A DNA stretch of 64,000 nt, taken from contig NZ_JAGKTL010000002.1 of assembly GCF_017908595.1 (NCBI RefSeq), positions 372,001 to 436,000 of the forward strand, read 5' to 3'. Position numbers and translations under genes: made by a program. The first letter of the stretch is position 1. Each line of letters opens with the position of its first letter. Positions 14,702 to 22,379 of the stretch are shown piece after piece. Source of the stretch: Rhodothermus bifroesti (lineage in GTDB: Bacteria > Bacteroidota > Rhodothermia > Rhodothermales > Rhodothermaceae). The notes beneath the pieces are model-generated. The model was not told the DNA's origin, ran no database searches, and saw only the letters and a program-made list of their open reading frames with translations.

Positions 14702-14951
14702 TCGGTTCTTGATGGTGAAACAACCACGATTGAACTTCCTCATCAAGAACCGAGCGTATGAGCCAGCACCCGGCAGACGTCAACCGTCGGCCATGCGCTC
14801 ATCTTTCCCGGAAGAAAAACGCCCCTCTGTGGCGCTTTGTTTTCCAGGACTTCCGGGCAGGATTTAGCACCGGACAGCACCTCCCTGCCGGTAGGAGATG
14901 CTCGGTTGCTACGACGTCATCGGGCCTGTTCCCTCGGTCGTTCTTGATGAG
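14702..14951 (-). promoter_or_regulatory. SAM-I-type riboswitch with translational-looking expression platform
   Basis: The minus-strand RNA contains the SAM-I core in order: P1 5' strand CTCATCAAGAACGACCGA (14951-14934), AGGGAACAGGCCCGATGA, GCAACC, then GGTGCTAAATCCTGCC. The helix CCCGGAAG/CTTCCGGG, a further ATGAGC/GCTCAT helix, and the P1 3' strand TCGGTTCTTGATGAG (14753-14739) follow. A copy of the 5' P1 strand, CATCAAGAACCGA (14714-14702), lies next to the metB start and forms a 13-bp hairpin with the P1 3' strand when P1 is open. No U-tract follows, so the switch probably acts on ribosome access: ATCGTGGTTG can pair with the CACGAT...CAACC around the start codon when SAM is bound. Confidence 0.87.
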
Positions 14952-15005
14952 ACGAGCAAAAGATACGGCAAAACCACAGGGGCGAACAAGCTTTTTGCAA
15001 GAACT

Positions 15006-16412
15006 TTACTCGCCCAGTAAGATCTTTGCTGCGCCCCCTGCCGCTTCTTGACGCAGGTAAAAAATGACCTGTTGTGCAGCCTGAAGTCCGGACTTGGCTG
15101 CATCCACTACAGAAATGCCATTGCGATAGTTACCGGCCAAAAACAGGCCTGGCCGGCGCACTTCGATTTCTCGTAGGCACACCAGCACAGCGTCGTAGCC
15201 GACATGGTATTGAGGAATGGAACGTTCCCAGCGCCAGACGCGCCGGAAAACCGGTGGTCCAGAGATGCCTAGTAAGCGTTCCAAATCACGTCGCACAAGG
15301 GTCTCTAATTTTTCTTCAGAAAGCAGGGCCAGCTCGGGGTGGCGTTGGCCACCAACAAAGGTGGTCAGCAGCACATGGCCTTCAGGTGCACGGTTGGGGA
15401 AAATGGAAGAAGAAAACAACGTACCCAGAATCTGAAACGAACGCTCCACTGCCGGTACCAGTAGGCCAAACCCATTGAGGGGATGGGCTACTTGTTCTTT
15501 CCGAAAGCCCAATGCCACAAGTGCCAGCGGTGGATGGATGACCTTAGGTAAGGGATGGCGCTCAATAGAGGGTAAGATTTCAAGTTGAGCCAGTTGATGT
15601 AGGGGAGCTGCGCAAATGATCACATCGAACAACTGGTTGGCAACGTGTGCCCCTTGGCGATAGGTGAGCGTCCAGGGCGTTTTGTCGCCCCAGCGGACAG
15701 CAACCACGGTGGCATTATACACAATGTTGCCTTGCAGCTTTTGAGCTAATGCTTGGGGAAGTTGGCCTAGGCCTCCGACCAGCGAAAACATGGAGCGGCG
15801 TGGAGCTGGGTGATAGCGACGTTCGGGAAGGCTGCGGATCGCTCCCCAGGTGAGCGACCCAAAACGCTGTTCTAAGCGATGCAGCTGGGGGAAAGCGTGA
15901 CGGACAGAGAGGTGCTTGGGGTCGCCCGCAAAGATGCCAGCCACAAAGGGCTCAACCAGGTAATCGAGCGCCTCAGCCCCCAGGCGTCGCTGCGCAAAAG
16001 CGGCCACGGTCTCTTCGGTAAAGCGGTCAGCTGGCGCGATGAACGGCTCAGCCAAAAGGCGAAGCCGGGCACGTGGAGACAATAGCGGCGTGCGCAACAG
16101 CTCCAAAGGAGTACGTGGCAGTGGTACCGGTTGGCCTCGACGAACGATAAACCGGTGAGCAGCCAGCGGGCTTGCTGGAATGCAGGCCTCTTCCAAGTCC
16201 AGCGCGCGAAGCAGGTGCTCAAATTCCGTTGAAGTACGCTGCAACGTTTGCGGGCCGTACTCTACCAAAAATCCTTCGGCCTGCTCCGATTGCATAAAGC
16301 CCCCAACGCGATCAGTGGCTTCGAAGATCGTTACCTCTAATCCTCGACGTTTGAGGTAGTAGGCGGCCACAAGCCCAGCAATGCCTGCCCCGACGATTCC
16401 TACAGAAGCCAT
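15006..16412 (-). CDS. hemG: Protoporphyrinogen/coproporphyrinogen oxidase (HemG/HemY-type flavoprotein)
   Basis: 468 residues, FAD-dependent six-electron oxidase of the late haem pathway. The N-terminal dinucleotide motif is VGIVGAGIAGLVAAYYLKRRG (split by its usual glycines at 7, 9 and 12), followed by EATDRVGGFMQSE. The FVAGIFAGDPKHLSVRHAFP stretch and the C-terminal RRPGLFLAGNYRNGISVVD are typical of HemY/PPOX. Whether the substrate is protoporphyrinogen or coproporphyrinogen III cannot be told by eye. The gene lies directly upstream of the metB riboswitch on the same strand, with no clear terminator between them. Confidence 0.9.
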   Translation of the reverse strand: MASVGIVGAGIAGLVAAYYLKRRGLEVTIFEATDRVGGFMQSEQAEGFLVEYGPQTLQRTSTEFEHLLRALDLEEACIPASPLAAHRFIVRRGQPVPLPRTPLELLRTPLLSPRARLRLLAEPFIAPADRFTEETVAAFAQRRLGAEALDYLVEPFVAGIFAGDPKHLSVRHAFPQLHRLEQRFGSLTWGAIRSLPERRYHPAPRRSMFSLVGGLGQLPQALAQKLQGNIVYNATVVAVRWGDKTPWTLTYRQGAHVANQLFDVIICAAPLHQLAQLEILPSIERHPLPKVIHPPLALVALGFRKEQVAHPLNGFGLLVPAVERSFQILGTLFSSSIFPNRAPEGHVLLTTFVGGQRHPELALLSEEKLETLVRRDLERLLGISGPPVFRRVWRWERSIPQYHVGYDAVLVCLREIEVRRPGLFLAGNYRNGISVVDAAKSGLQAAQQVIFYLRQEAAGGAAKILLGE

Positions 16413-16522
16413 AAAGCGCCGCTTGCCTTTTTGTGTGCTCGCTGCTTGTTTTATTGCATCCCTGACCGCTAACGAACGTAAGCGGCTAAAGGTTACCCGA
16501 ATCTATCGAAAACCGAGGTGCT

Positions 16523-16987
16523 ATGCTGCTACTTAAACTGATTTTTGTGCTTTTGCATATCCTAACAGCGGCGGCTTGGTTTGGACTAGGCCTTCGCTTA
16601 GCTGCTCAGGCCCGGCGCATTACTGCGCTGGCGCCAGAGGCAGCAAAGGCCCTGGCTGAAGACGTGCAGGCTACCGTGCACCAGATGAACGGATTTGTCG
16701 TAGCGACTTTGGTTTTTGCCTTAGGCGCGCTCTTCAGTGGGGGAGGTTTTGCTGTCTACGGTGCACCGTATCATACCAGCCTGCTTCTGTTACTTGTGCT
16801 CATTGGACTACAGTGGGGGGTGATTCGTCCTGCCTGGGGGAAGCTCTACCAGGCAGTATCCGAAGCACCAGCCCAGCTCGAGACGTACCGAAAGCGCATT
16901 GCCATGGCCACAGGTATTGGACATTTGCTCTGGGTTGTGATTCTGGTCCTCATGTACTGGAGCCAGCTGGTGGCTGCTTGGGGTTGA
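16523..16987 (+). CDS. Four-helix integral membrane protein, function unknown
   Basis: 154 residues with four predicted membrane spans (about 3-25, 55-78, 85-103 and 128-148). The first span contains LHILTAAAWFGLGL, a pattern reminiscent of small membrane proteins of the CopD/DUF2269 sort with a membrane His. It is divergent from the haem oxidase gene, which might hint at a haem or copper link, but I do not assign a function. The start has GAGGTG four bases upstream. Confidence 0.7.
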   Translation: MLLLKLIFVLLHILTAAAWFGLGLRLAAQARRITALAPEAAKALAEDVQATVHQMNGFVVATLVFALGALFSGGGFAVYGAPYHTSLLLLLVLIGLQWGVIRPAWGKLYQAVSEAPAQLETYRKRIAMATGIGHLLWVVILVLMYWSQLVAAWG

Positions 16988-17052
16988 AATCCGGAACACG
17001 ATCCGTTGCGGTCTGTTTTTCTTAAAAAACTTAACCCAACCCCCACTGCAAT

Positions 17053-17244
17053 ATGGCCACCAAACAGATGGAGGAAAGCTGGCAGCGTACCAAAGAGCAC
17101 ATTCGGAAAATATGGGGTGATGCGCTCATGGATCACGAGCTGGAAAGCGTGCGAGGAGATCTGCAGGCGATGATTGCTTTGGTGCATCGTAAGACAGGCC
17201 AGTCGCGCAGCGAGATTCTGCAAAAACTTGAGGCCATCTTGTAA
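17053..17244 (+). CDS. CsbD-like small stress protein
   Basis: 63 residues, helical and charged. The pattern SWQRTKEHIRKIWGDALMDHELE followed by VRGDLQAMIALVHRKTG (positions about 9-51) matches the CsbD family, small general-stress proteins of unknown mechanism. It stands alone between the membrane protein and the carboxylase promoter. The start ATG at 17053 is the only sensible one. Confidence 0.7.
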   Translation: MATKQMEESWQRTKEHIRKIWGDALMDHELESVRGDLQAMIALVHRKTGQSRSEILQKLEAIL

Positions 17245-17253
17245 GTGCAGCAG

Positions 17254-17282
17254 TTTGAAGCTGAGGTGTGGCTTATATTTTC
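17254..17282 (+). promoter_or_regulatory. Putative promoter for the acyl-CoA carboxylase gene
   Basis: TTTG (17254-17257), a 16-base spacer and TATATTTTC (17274-17282), ending 27 bases before the ATG. The same arrangement with a 17-base spacer occurs before the bTHX gene. It resembles the Bacteroidota TTTG / TAnnTTTG type, though the spacer is shorter than the Bacteroides norm. Confidence 0.45.
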
Positions 17283-17309
17283 TTGTCTCTTTGGAAGCGC
17301 TTTTGACTT

Positions 17310-18986
17310 ATGCGTAGTGCGACGTCTACGGTCGCTTTAGGGACTCCGCTAAACGCTGCTGATCCTGCCATCGAAGCGCGCATGGCCCAGTACCGGGCCC
17401 TTGTTGAAGCCCTTCACCGCCAGGCTGAAGCGATCCGGCAAGGGGGAGGAGCTGAGCGTATTGCGCGGGAGCATCAGCGGGGTAAGCTTACTGCCCGAGA
17501 GCGTATTGCACGTTTGCTAGATGACCCGAACGATTTTTGGGAAATCGGACTATGGGCAGGCTATGGCATGTATGCCGACGAAGGAGGGTGCCCAGCGGGG
17601 GGAACAGTCATGGGATTAGGCCGCATCAGCGGCCATCTGTGCATCGTGGTGGCCAACGACGCTACGGTAAAAGCCGGTGCCTGGTTTCCCATTACGGTCA
17701 AGAAAAACTTGCGGGCACAGGAGATCGCGTTGCAGAACCGCATCCCTATCGTCTACCTCGTGGATTCTGCTGGCGTGTACCTGCCGCTGCAGGACGAGAT
17801 TTTCCCAGATCGCGATCACTTTGGCCGTATCTTTTACAACAATGCGCGTCTGTCGAGCTTGGGGGTGCCGCAAGTTGCTGCCATTATGGGTAGCTGTGTG
17901 GCTGGGGGGGCTTATTTGCCAATTTTGAGCGATGAGGTGTTGATTGTAGAGGGAACGGGATCGGTGTTTTTAGCTGGGCCTTACCTGGTGCGGGCAGCGA
18001 TTGGCGAAGTCGTGGATGCTGAGACGCTAGGAGGAGCAACCACGCACACCGAAATCTCGGGCGTAACGGATTACAAAATGCCTGACGATGTAGCCTGCCT
18101 GGAGACCATCCGTCGATTGCTTTCGCACTTGGGGCCGCGTCCTCGTGCCGGTTTCCCGCGCAGCAGGCCACAGCCACCAGCTTTCCCGCCTGAGGAGCTC
18201 TACGGCATTGTGCCCCCCGACATCCAGCAGCCCTACGATATGCGTGAAGTGCTGGCGCGCATTGTCGATGCCGACTCTTGGGTGGAGTACAAGGCCGGCT
18301 ACGGACAAACGTTGATTACAGGTTATGCGCGCATTGACGGCTGGAGTGTGGGCATTGTGGCTAACCAGCGCTTGGTCGTGCGCAGCCGGCAGGGAGAAAT
18401 GCAGGTGGGCGGTGTGATCTACTCTGATGCTGCCGATAAGGCCGCCCGTTTTGTGATGAACTGTAATCAAAAGCGCATCCCCATCGTCTTTTTCCAGGAT
18501 GTGACCGGCTTTATGGTAGGCAAGCGGGCCGAGCATGGCGGCATTATTAAAGACGGGGCTAAGTTGGTCAATGTGGTGGCCAATTCCGTGGTGCCAAAGT
18601 TTACTGTTGTTGTGGGACATTCGTTTGGGGCGGGTAATTATGCCCTGTGCGGGCGGGCTTACGAGCCTCGCCTCATGCTGGCTTGGCCCACAGCGCGCAT
18701 CGCCGTTATGGGCGGTAAGCAAGCAGCCCAAACGCTGCTTCAGGTGCAGTTGGGTAAGCTTGAGCGGCAGGGAAAGACACTCTCAGAAATGGAAAAGCAG
18801 CAGTTGCTTGAAGAAATCACTTCCCGCTACGAAGCCCAGATGTCACCTTACTATGCGGCTGCACGGCTTTGGGTCGATGCGCTTATCGATCCGATTGAAA
18901 CGCGGCGTTGGTTAAGCTTGGGTATCGAAATGGCGGATCACAATGCAGAGTTTATGCCGTTTAATCCGGGGATACTTCAGGTTTAG
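17310..18986 (+). CDS. Acyl-CoA carboxylase carboxyltransferase subunit (MccB/PccB type)
   Basis: 558 residues, biotin-dependent carboxyltransferase beta subunit with N- and C-terminal crotonase-like halves. Family stretches include REHQRGKLTARERIARLLD (about 52-70), the oxyanion glycines GSCVAGGAYLPILSDE, and in the C half FFQDVTGFMVGKRAEHGG and GHSFGAGNYALCGRAYEPR. The tone of the sequence (GTGSVFLAGPYLVRAAIGE, MGGKQAA) is closest to methylcrotonyl- or geranyl-CoA carboxylase beta subunits, but propionyl-CoA is possible. The biotin carboxylase and carrier partner is not in the window. Confidence 0.88.
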   Translation: MRSATSTVALGTPLNAADPAIEARMAQYRALVEALHRQAEAIRQGGGAERIAREHQRGKLTARERIARLLDDPNDFWEIGLWAGYGMYADEGGCPAGGTVMGLGRISGHLCIVVANDATVKAGAWFPITVKKNLRAQEIALQNRIPIVYLVDSAGVYLPLQDEIFPDRDHFGRIFYNNARLSSLGVPQVAAIMGSCVAGGAYLPILSDEVLIVEGTGSVFLAGPYLVRAAIGEVVDAETLGGATTHTEISGVTDYKMPDDVACLETIRRLLSHLGPRPRAGFPRSRPQPPAFPPEELYGIVPPDIQQPYDMREVLARIVDADSWVEYKAGYGQTLITGYARIDGWSVGIVANQRLVVRSRQGEMQVGGVIYSDAADKAARFVMNCNQKRIPIVFFQDVTGFMVGKRAEHGGIIKDGAKLVNVVANSVVPKFTVVVGHSFGAGNYALCGRAYEPRLMLAWPTARIAVMGGKQAAQTLLQVQLGKLERQGKTLSEMEKQQLLEEITSRYEAQMSPYYAAARLWVDALIDPIETRRWLSLGIEMADHNAEFMPFNPGILQV

Positions 18987-18998
18987 CCAAGCCGCTTG

Positions 18999-19028
18999 TT
19001 TGGCAGCGGAGGTAGCCGTTATATTTTC
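18999..19028 (+). promoter_or_regulatory. Putative promoter for the bTHX gene
   Basis: TTTG (18999-19002), a 17-base spacer, then TATATTTTC (19020-19028), 41 bases before the bTHX ATG. It is nearly identical in form to the element at 17254-17282, which makes chance less likely. Confidence 0.45.
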
Positions 19029-19069
19029 GGGCAAAGGTTGATGTTTAATACAGCAAAACCTCGGTTCTT

Positions 19070-19183
19070 ATGGGTAAAGGAGATCGCCGCACGCGGCGCG
19101 GAAAAATCTTTCTAGGTACTTATGGCAAGTACCGCCCAAAGAAAAAAAAGAAGAAACAGACCGCGGTGAGTGCTGCAAAGTAA
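19070..19183 (+). CDS. 30S ribosomal protein bTHX
   Basis: A 37-residue, very basic protein beginning [14 protein letters not shown] and continuing [15 protein letters not shown]. This is nearly the same as Thx, the small peptide that sits in the head of the Thermus 30S subunit; relatives occur in Bacteroidota. Lys and Arg make up over 40 percent of it. It has its own promoter-like element upstream and a perfect 12-bp terminator hairpin directly after the stop, so it is a single-gene unit. Confidence 0.93.
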   Translation: MGKGDRRTRRGKIFLGTYGKYRPKKKKKKQTAVSAAK

Positions 19184-19184
19184 C

Positions 19185-19220
19185 ACAACAGGGCCCGTCC
19201 TCGAGGATGGGCCCTGTTGT
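19185..19220. terminator. Bidirectional terminator after bTHX
   Basis: Perfect 12-bp stem ACAACAGGGCCC (19185-19196) with GGGCCCTGTTGT (19209-19220) and a 12-base loop, followed by TTT. It begins 2 bases after the bTHX stop and ends 8 bases before the end of the convergent hydrolase gene. Confidence 0.85.
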
Positions 19221-19227
19221 TTAGGAT

Positions 19228-19974
19228 TCACACCTCATAGCGACCCAGCTCTTCGCCCAGTTCGGTGGCAGCTAGATGCTGGCGGGCTGACTCGAGGTCG
19301 GCGTCGGTAAGTCCGGGGGGAAGGTGCACCAAGAGCAAGCGCCGAGCGCCAGCTTGTGCTGCTAGATAGGCGGCATCTTCTGGGGAGGTGTGTCCTGGGC
19401 CTTTTCCGGTGGCCTCATGCACCAGGATGTCAGCCCCGCGCCCTAGCTCGACGACAGCATCGGTGGGTTCGGTATCGCAGGAGTAAGCAATCACCTTACC
19501 GGTAGGCCGGTGTTCAAAGCGTAGCCCTACGGTAGGGACGGGATGTACCACGGGCCAGGCGCGTACGCGCCATCGGTCGTCCTCAAAGACTAAGGCACCT
19601 GCTTTATAGTCCACCTCGTGCCAATCGCGCGCTGGCAGGCCCTGCCAGCCTGACGTGTTATAGGTGTCGAAGCAACGCCGGGCTTGGTCGATCGCCGGTA
19701 GAATACCGTAAATCGCAATGGGTGTGCGGCGTCCCAAAAGCCAGATGCGCTCCATAAAGAGCGGAAATCCACTGTTGTGATCTGGGTGCTCATGGGTGAG
19801 GATAAGTGCAGTAAGGCGCACGGGGTCCAGTCCGGCGGCCAACATACGCTGGATCACGTCGCCGCCACAGTCAATCACGATCAGCGAGGCTTCGTCGGCC
19901 AAAGCGAGCATGGTGGTGGTGCGGTGAGGGTCGCTTACTGCCGCACCTGTACCCAGAAGATAGAGCGTAGGCAT
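19228..19974 (-). CDS. Metallo-beta-lactamase-fold hydrolase, RNase Z-like
   Basis: 248 residues. The zinc motif HEHPDH lies at 61-66, further ligands are His in PVVHPVPTVGLRF, Asp in SYSCDTEPTD and the late His in LLLVHLPP. The N-terminus LYLLGTGAAVSDPHRTTTM and the overall order match ribonuclease Z / arylsulfatase-like members of the superfamily. The long RNase Z exosite arm is not obvious, so a general phosphodiesterase or sulfatase-like hydrolase is possible. It is convergent with bTHX. Confidence 0.83.
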   Translation of the reverse strand: MPTLYLLGTGAAVSDPHRTTTMLALADEASLIVIDCGGDVIQRMLAAGLDPVRLTALILTHEHPDHNSGFPLFMERIWLLGRRTPIAIYGILPAIDQARRCFDTYNTSGWQGLPARDWHEVDYKAGALVFEDDRWRVRAWPVVHPVPTVGLRFEHRPTGKVIAYSCDTEPTDAVVELGRGADILVHEATGKGPGHTSPEDAAYLAAQAGARRLLLVHLPPGLTDADLESARQHLAATELGEELGRYEV

Positions 19975-20051
19975 AACGGGGATTCCGATGGGTTCAATGG
20001 CGCGCTAATTAAAATAGCACGGCGCACGTTTTTTTGACGAGCGTCTTCCGT

Positions 20052-21224
20052 TCAAACTGCTGCAAAAAACCAGCCGATAAGCGCCCCGACTGCGATAATC
20101 CACGCTGGATGCAGCCTAAAGCGGAGTAGCAAGAAAGCGGCCGTCAGCGCCAAAATCCAGGCTTGAGGGTGGGTGAGCACGTGCATGCCTAAGCGTAGTG
20201 TTACGGCCGCCATAATGCCCAGCGAGGCCATGTTGGCCGCGTCCAGAAATGCAGCGCTCCAGCGCGCATGCCGCAGTCGGGGCACTAGCGGATTGACTAC
20301 GCCTACCAGCACAAAGGCGGGCAAGAAAATGCCTACAGTGGCCACCACTGCACCTGGAAAGCCGGCCAGGACGTATCCGATGAAGGTAGCCGTGCTCAGC
20401 AGTGGGCCGGGCGTGAACTGGCCGATGGCAACGGCATCGAGCAGTTGGGCTTGTGTCAGCCAGCCATAGTCACGTACCAGGCCACCTTCTAGAAATGCAA
20501 TCAGCGTATAGCCACTCCCGTAAAGCACAGCACCGACTTTTAGAAAAAACCAAAACAACTGAGGAAGCGATACAGCAGCTGCACTGCTTCCTAGAGCCAG
20601 AAGGCTGCTCATTGTAGTGTCGGCAGGGTGAATAAGCCCAGGACATCCATAAGGGACGACATCCACCCGCGCTTTACGCCAAAACCACAGGGTACCCAGC
20701 ACAACACCCCCAATTAGCGCGGTAACCTCATCCAAGCCCAGAAGCACAGCGCCCACGACGGCTATGCCCAACATCCAAAGTCGCAAATGATATGCAGCTA
20801 CTTTTCCCAGGCGCCATAAAGCGGCTAGGATGATGGCCAGCACCACAGGTTTGATACCGGCAAGAAAAGGGGCTGCAGCAGGCAACGAGCCGTAGTGTAC
20901 GTACAGCCAGCCTAGCGCGGTTGTAATCAACGCAGCAGGAAGGATAAAACCGGCACCAGCAACAAGCAGTCCGGCTACGCCTCCACGCTCATAGCCGACA
21001 TGCAGCATCATTTCGGTCGAATTGGGGCCTGGAATGAGGTTGGTGACCCCAAGCAAATCCAAAAAATGCTGACGGCTCATCCAACCGCGCCGTGTGACGA
21101 CTTCGGTTTCCAGCAAGGCGATGTGCACAGCTGGTCCCCCAAAAGAAATCAGTCCCAGCTTTAGGCTTACGGTAGCCAGCTCTAGTAGTAGGGGCCGCTT
21201 TGATGTAGGCGAAGGCTCAGCCAT
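20052..21224 (-). CDS. chrA: Chromate transporter, ChrA family (two-domain)
   Basis: 390-residue membrane protein with two homologous CHR domains. The first (about 10-185) shows LGLISFGGPAVHIALLETEVV and GVTNLIPGPNSTEMMLHVGY. The second (about 210-385) shows FFLKVGAVLYGSGYTLIAFLEGG and IGQFTPGPLLSTATFIGY. These paired motifs define the long-chain CHR family, which exports chromate in the characterised cases. The start is 8 bases from the end of the upstream prenyl synthase gene, so both are probably co-transcribed. Confidence 0.92.
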   Translation of the reverse strand: MAEPSPTSKRPLLLELATVSLKLGLISFGGPAVHIALLETEVVTRRGWMSRQHFLDLLGVTNLIPGPNSTEMMLHVGYERGGVAGLLVAGAGFILPAALITTALGWLYVHYGSLPAAAPFLAGIKPVVLAIILAALWRLGKVAAYHLRLWMLGIAVVGAVLLGLDEVTALIGGVVLGTLWFWRKARVDVVPYGCPGLIHPADTTMSSLLALGSSAAAVSLPQLFWFFLKVGAVLYGSGYTLIAFLEGGLVRDYGWLTQAQLLDAVAIGQFTPGPLLSTATFIGYVLAGFPGAVVATVGIFLPAFVLVGVVNPLVPRLRHARWSAAFLDAANMASLGIMAAVTLRLGMHVLTHPQAWILALTAAFLLLRFRLHPAWIIAVGALIGWFFAAV

Positions 21225-21231
21225 GCGGGCT

Positions 21232-22230
21232 TTAGTGGGAACGGGTAACCGTGTAGTCCACCAAATCCATTAGAGCGCTACGGGCTTCACTGGGGGGGAA
21301 CTGGGCCAAGATGGCACGAGCGTCGGCAGCAAGCGCCTCCATTTGCTGCCAGGCGTAATCTATACCACCGTAAGCTTCGGCAAAGCGTGCTACGGTGCGG
21401 ATGTCTTGACGGCTTTTTTTCTTTTTGCGCACAATGCGCAAAATCTGTTGGCTTTCGGCAGCTGGCGCTACGCGCAAGGCATAGATGAGCGGCAACGTGA
21501 GTTTTTTCTCCTTCAGGTCGATGCCGATGGGTTTGCCAACATCGTCCATGCCGTAGTCGAACAGGTCATCCCGAATCTGAAAGGCTAGACCGAGCTTCTC
21601 GCCCATAATGTACATTTTGTCGATAATAGCTTCGTCACTAGTGGCACTGAGTGCGCCACATTTGGTGCAGGCTGCAATCAGCGAGGCGGTTTTGTCGCCA
21701 ATGATGCGAAAGTAGGTGGCCTCGTCGATGTCTAAGCGGCGCGATTTTTCAATTTGGAGCAGCTCGCCTTCGCTCATGCGACGCACTGCATCGGAGAGGG
21801 CATAGAGCGTTGCGTAATCCTGATGCTCGAGTGCCAAAAGCAACCCACGGCTAAGTAAAAAGTCGCCAAAGAGCACAGCCACTTTGTTTTTCCAAATCGC
21901 ATTGATCGAAAACATGCCCCTACGGCGTTCAGCGCCATCAACCACGTCGTCGTGCACCAGTGTAGCCGAGTGGAGCAGTTCAACCAATGCAGCAGCACGG
22001 TAGGAAGCTTCGGTGACGCCGCCGCAGAGCTTGGCCGATAAGAGTACCAGAAGGGGACGGATGCGTTTGCCTTTTTGGCGTAACAGATAGCGGGCTACAT
22101 GATCCAACAGCGGCACAGAAGTACGCATCGACTCCCGGAAATACCGTTGGAAGTGCGCCAGTTCCTGAGCTACAGGGCGCTGGATGTCTTTGAGCGAAAT
22201 CGTACGGTTTGTAGCACGCGAGGCGAGCAT
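21232..22230 (-). CDS. Long-chain trans-polyprenyl diphosphate synthase
   Basis: 332 residues, all-trans prenyltransferase. First aspartate-rich motif LVHDDVVD (94-98 for DDVVD), second motif DDLFD (about 221-225), plus KGKRIRPLLVLLSAKL near the N-terminus. The short spacing DDxxD is typical of bacterial hepta/octaprenyl synthases. It probably makes the menaquinone side chain. A second prenyl synthase at 48917 is likely the short-chain enzyme. The ATG at 22230 is followed by a sensible N-terminal helix; upstream is a divergent symporter gene. Confidence 0.9.
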   Translation of the reverse strand: MLASRATNRTISLKDIQRPVAQELAHFQRYFRESMRTSVPLLDHVARYLLRQKGKRIRPLLVLLSAKLCGGVTEASYRAAALVELLHSATLVHDDVVDGAERRRGMFSINAIWKNKVAVLFGDFLLSRGLLLALEHQDYATLYALSDAVRRMSEGELLQIEKSRRLDIDEATYFRIIGDKTASLIAACTKCGALSATSDEAIIDKMYIMGEKLGLAFQIRDDLFDYGMDDVGKPIGIDLKEKKLTLPLIYALRVAPAAESQQILRIVRKKKKSRQDIRTVARFAEAYGGIDYAWQQMEALAADARAILAQFPPSEARSALMDLVDYTVTRSH

Positions 22231-22379
22231 GCTTATCAGGGATCAAGTGGGGGGTTGCCGCTAAAACGACAACGGGTACTATAAGTTTGAGCCTTTTCGT
22301 TTTTTGCCTCAGGCCAGCTGCACACCTTTGCGTAAACCTCGTATTTTGTGCACACCCGCAACCGAGCCAGAGATCAACC

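Noticed and set aside
14694-14783. Longer MetB N-terminus (start at 14783)
   Set aside because: It would run through the riboswitch expression platform and adds 30 residues absent from the family.
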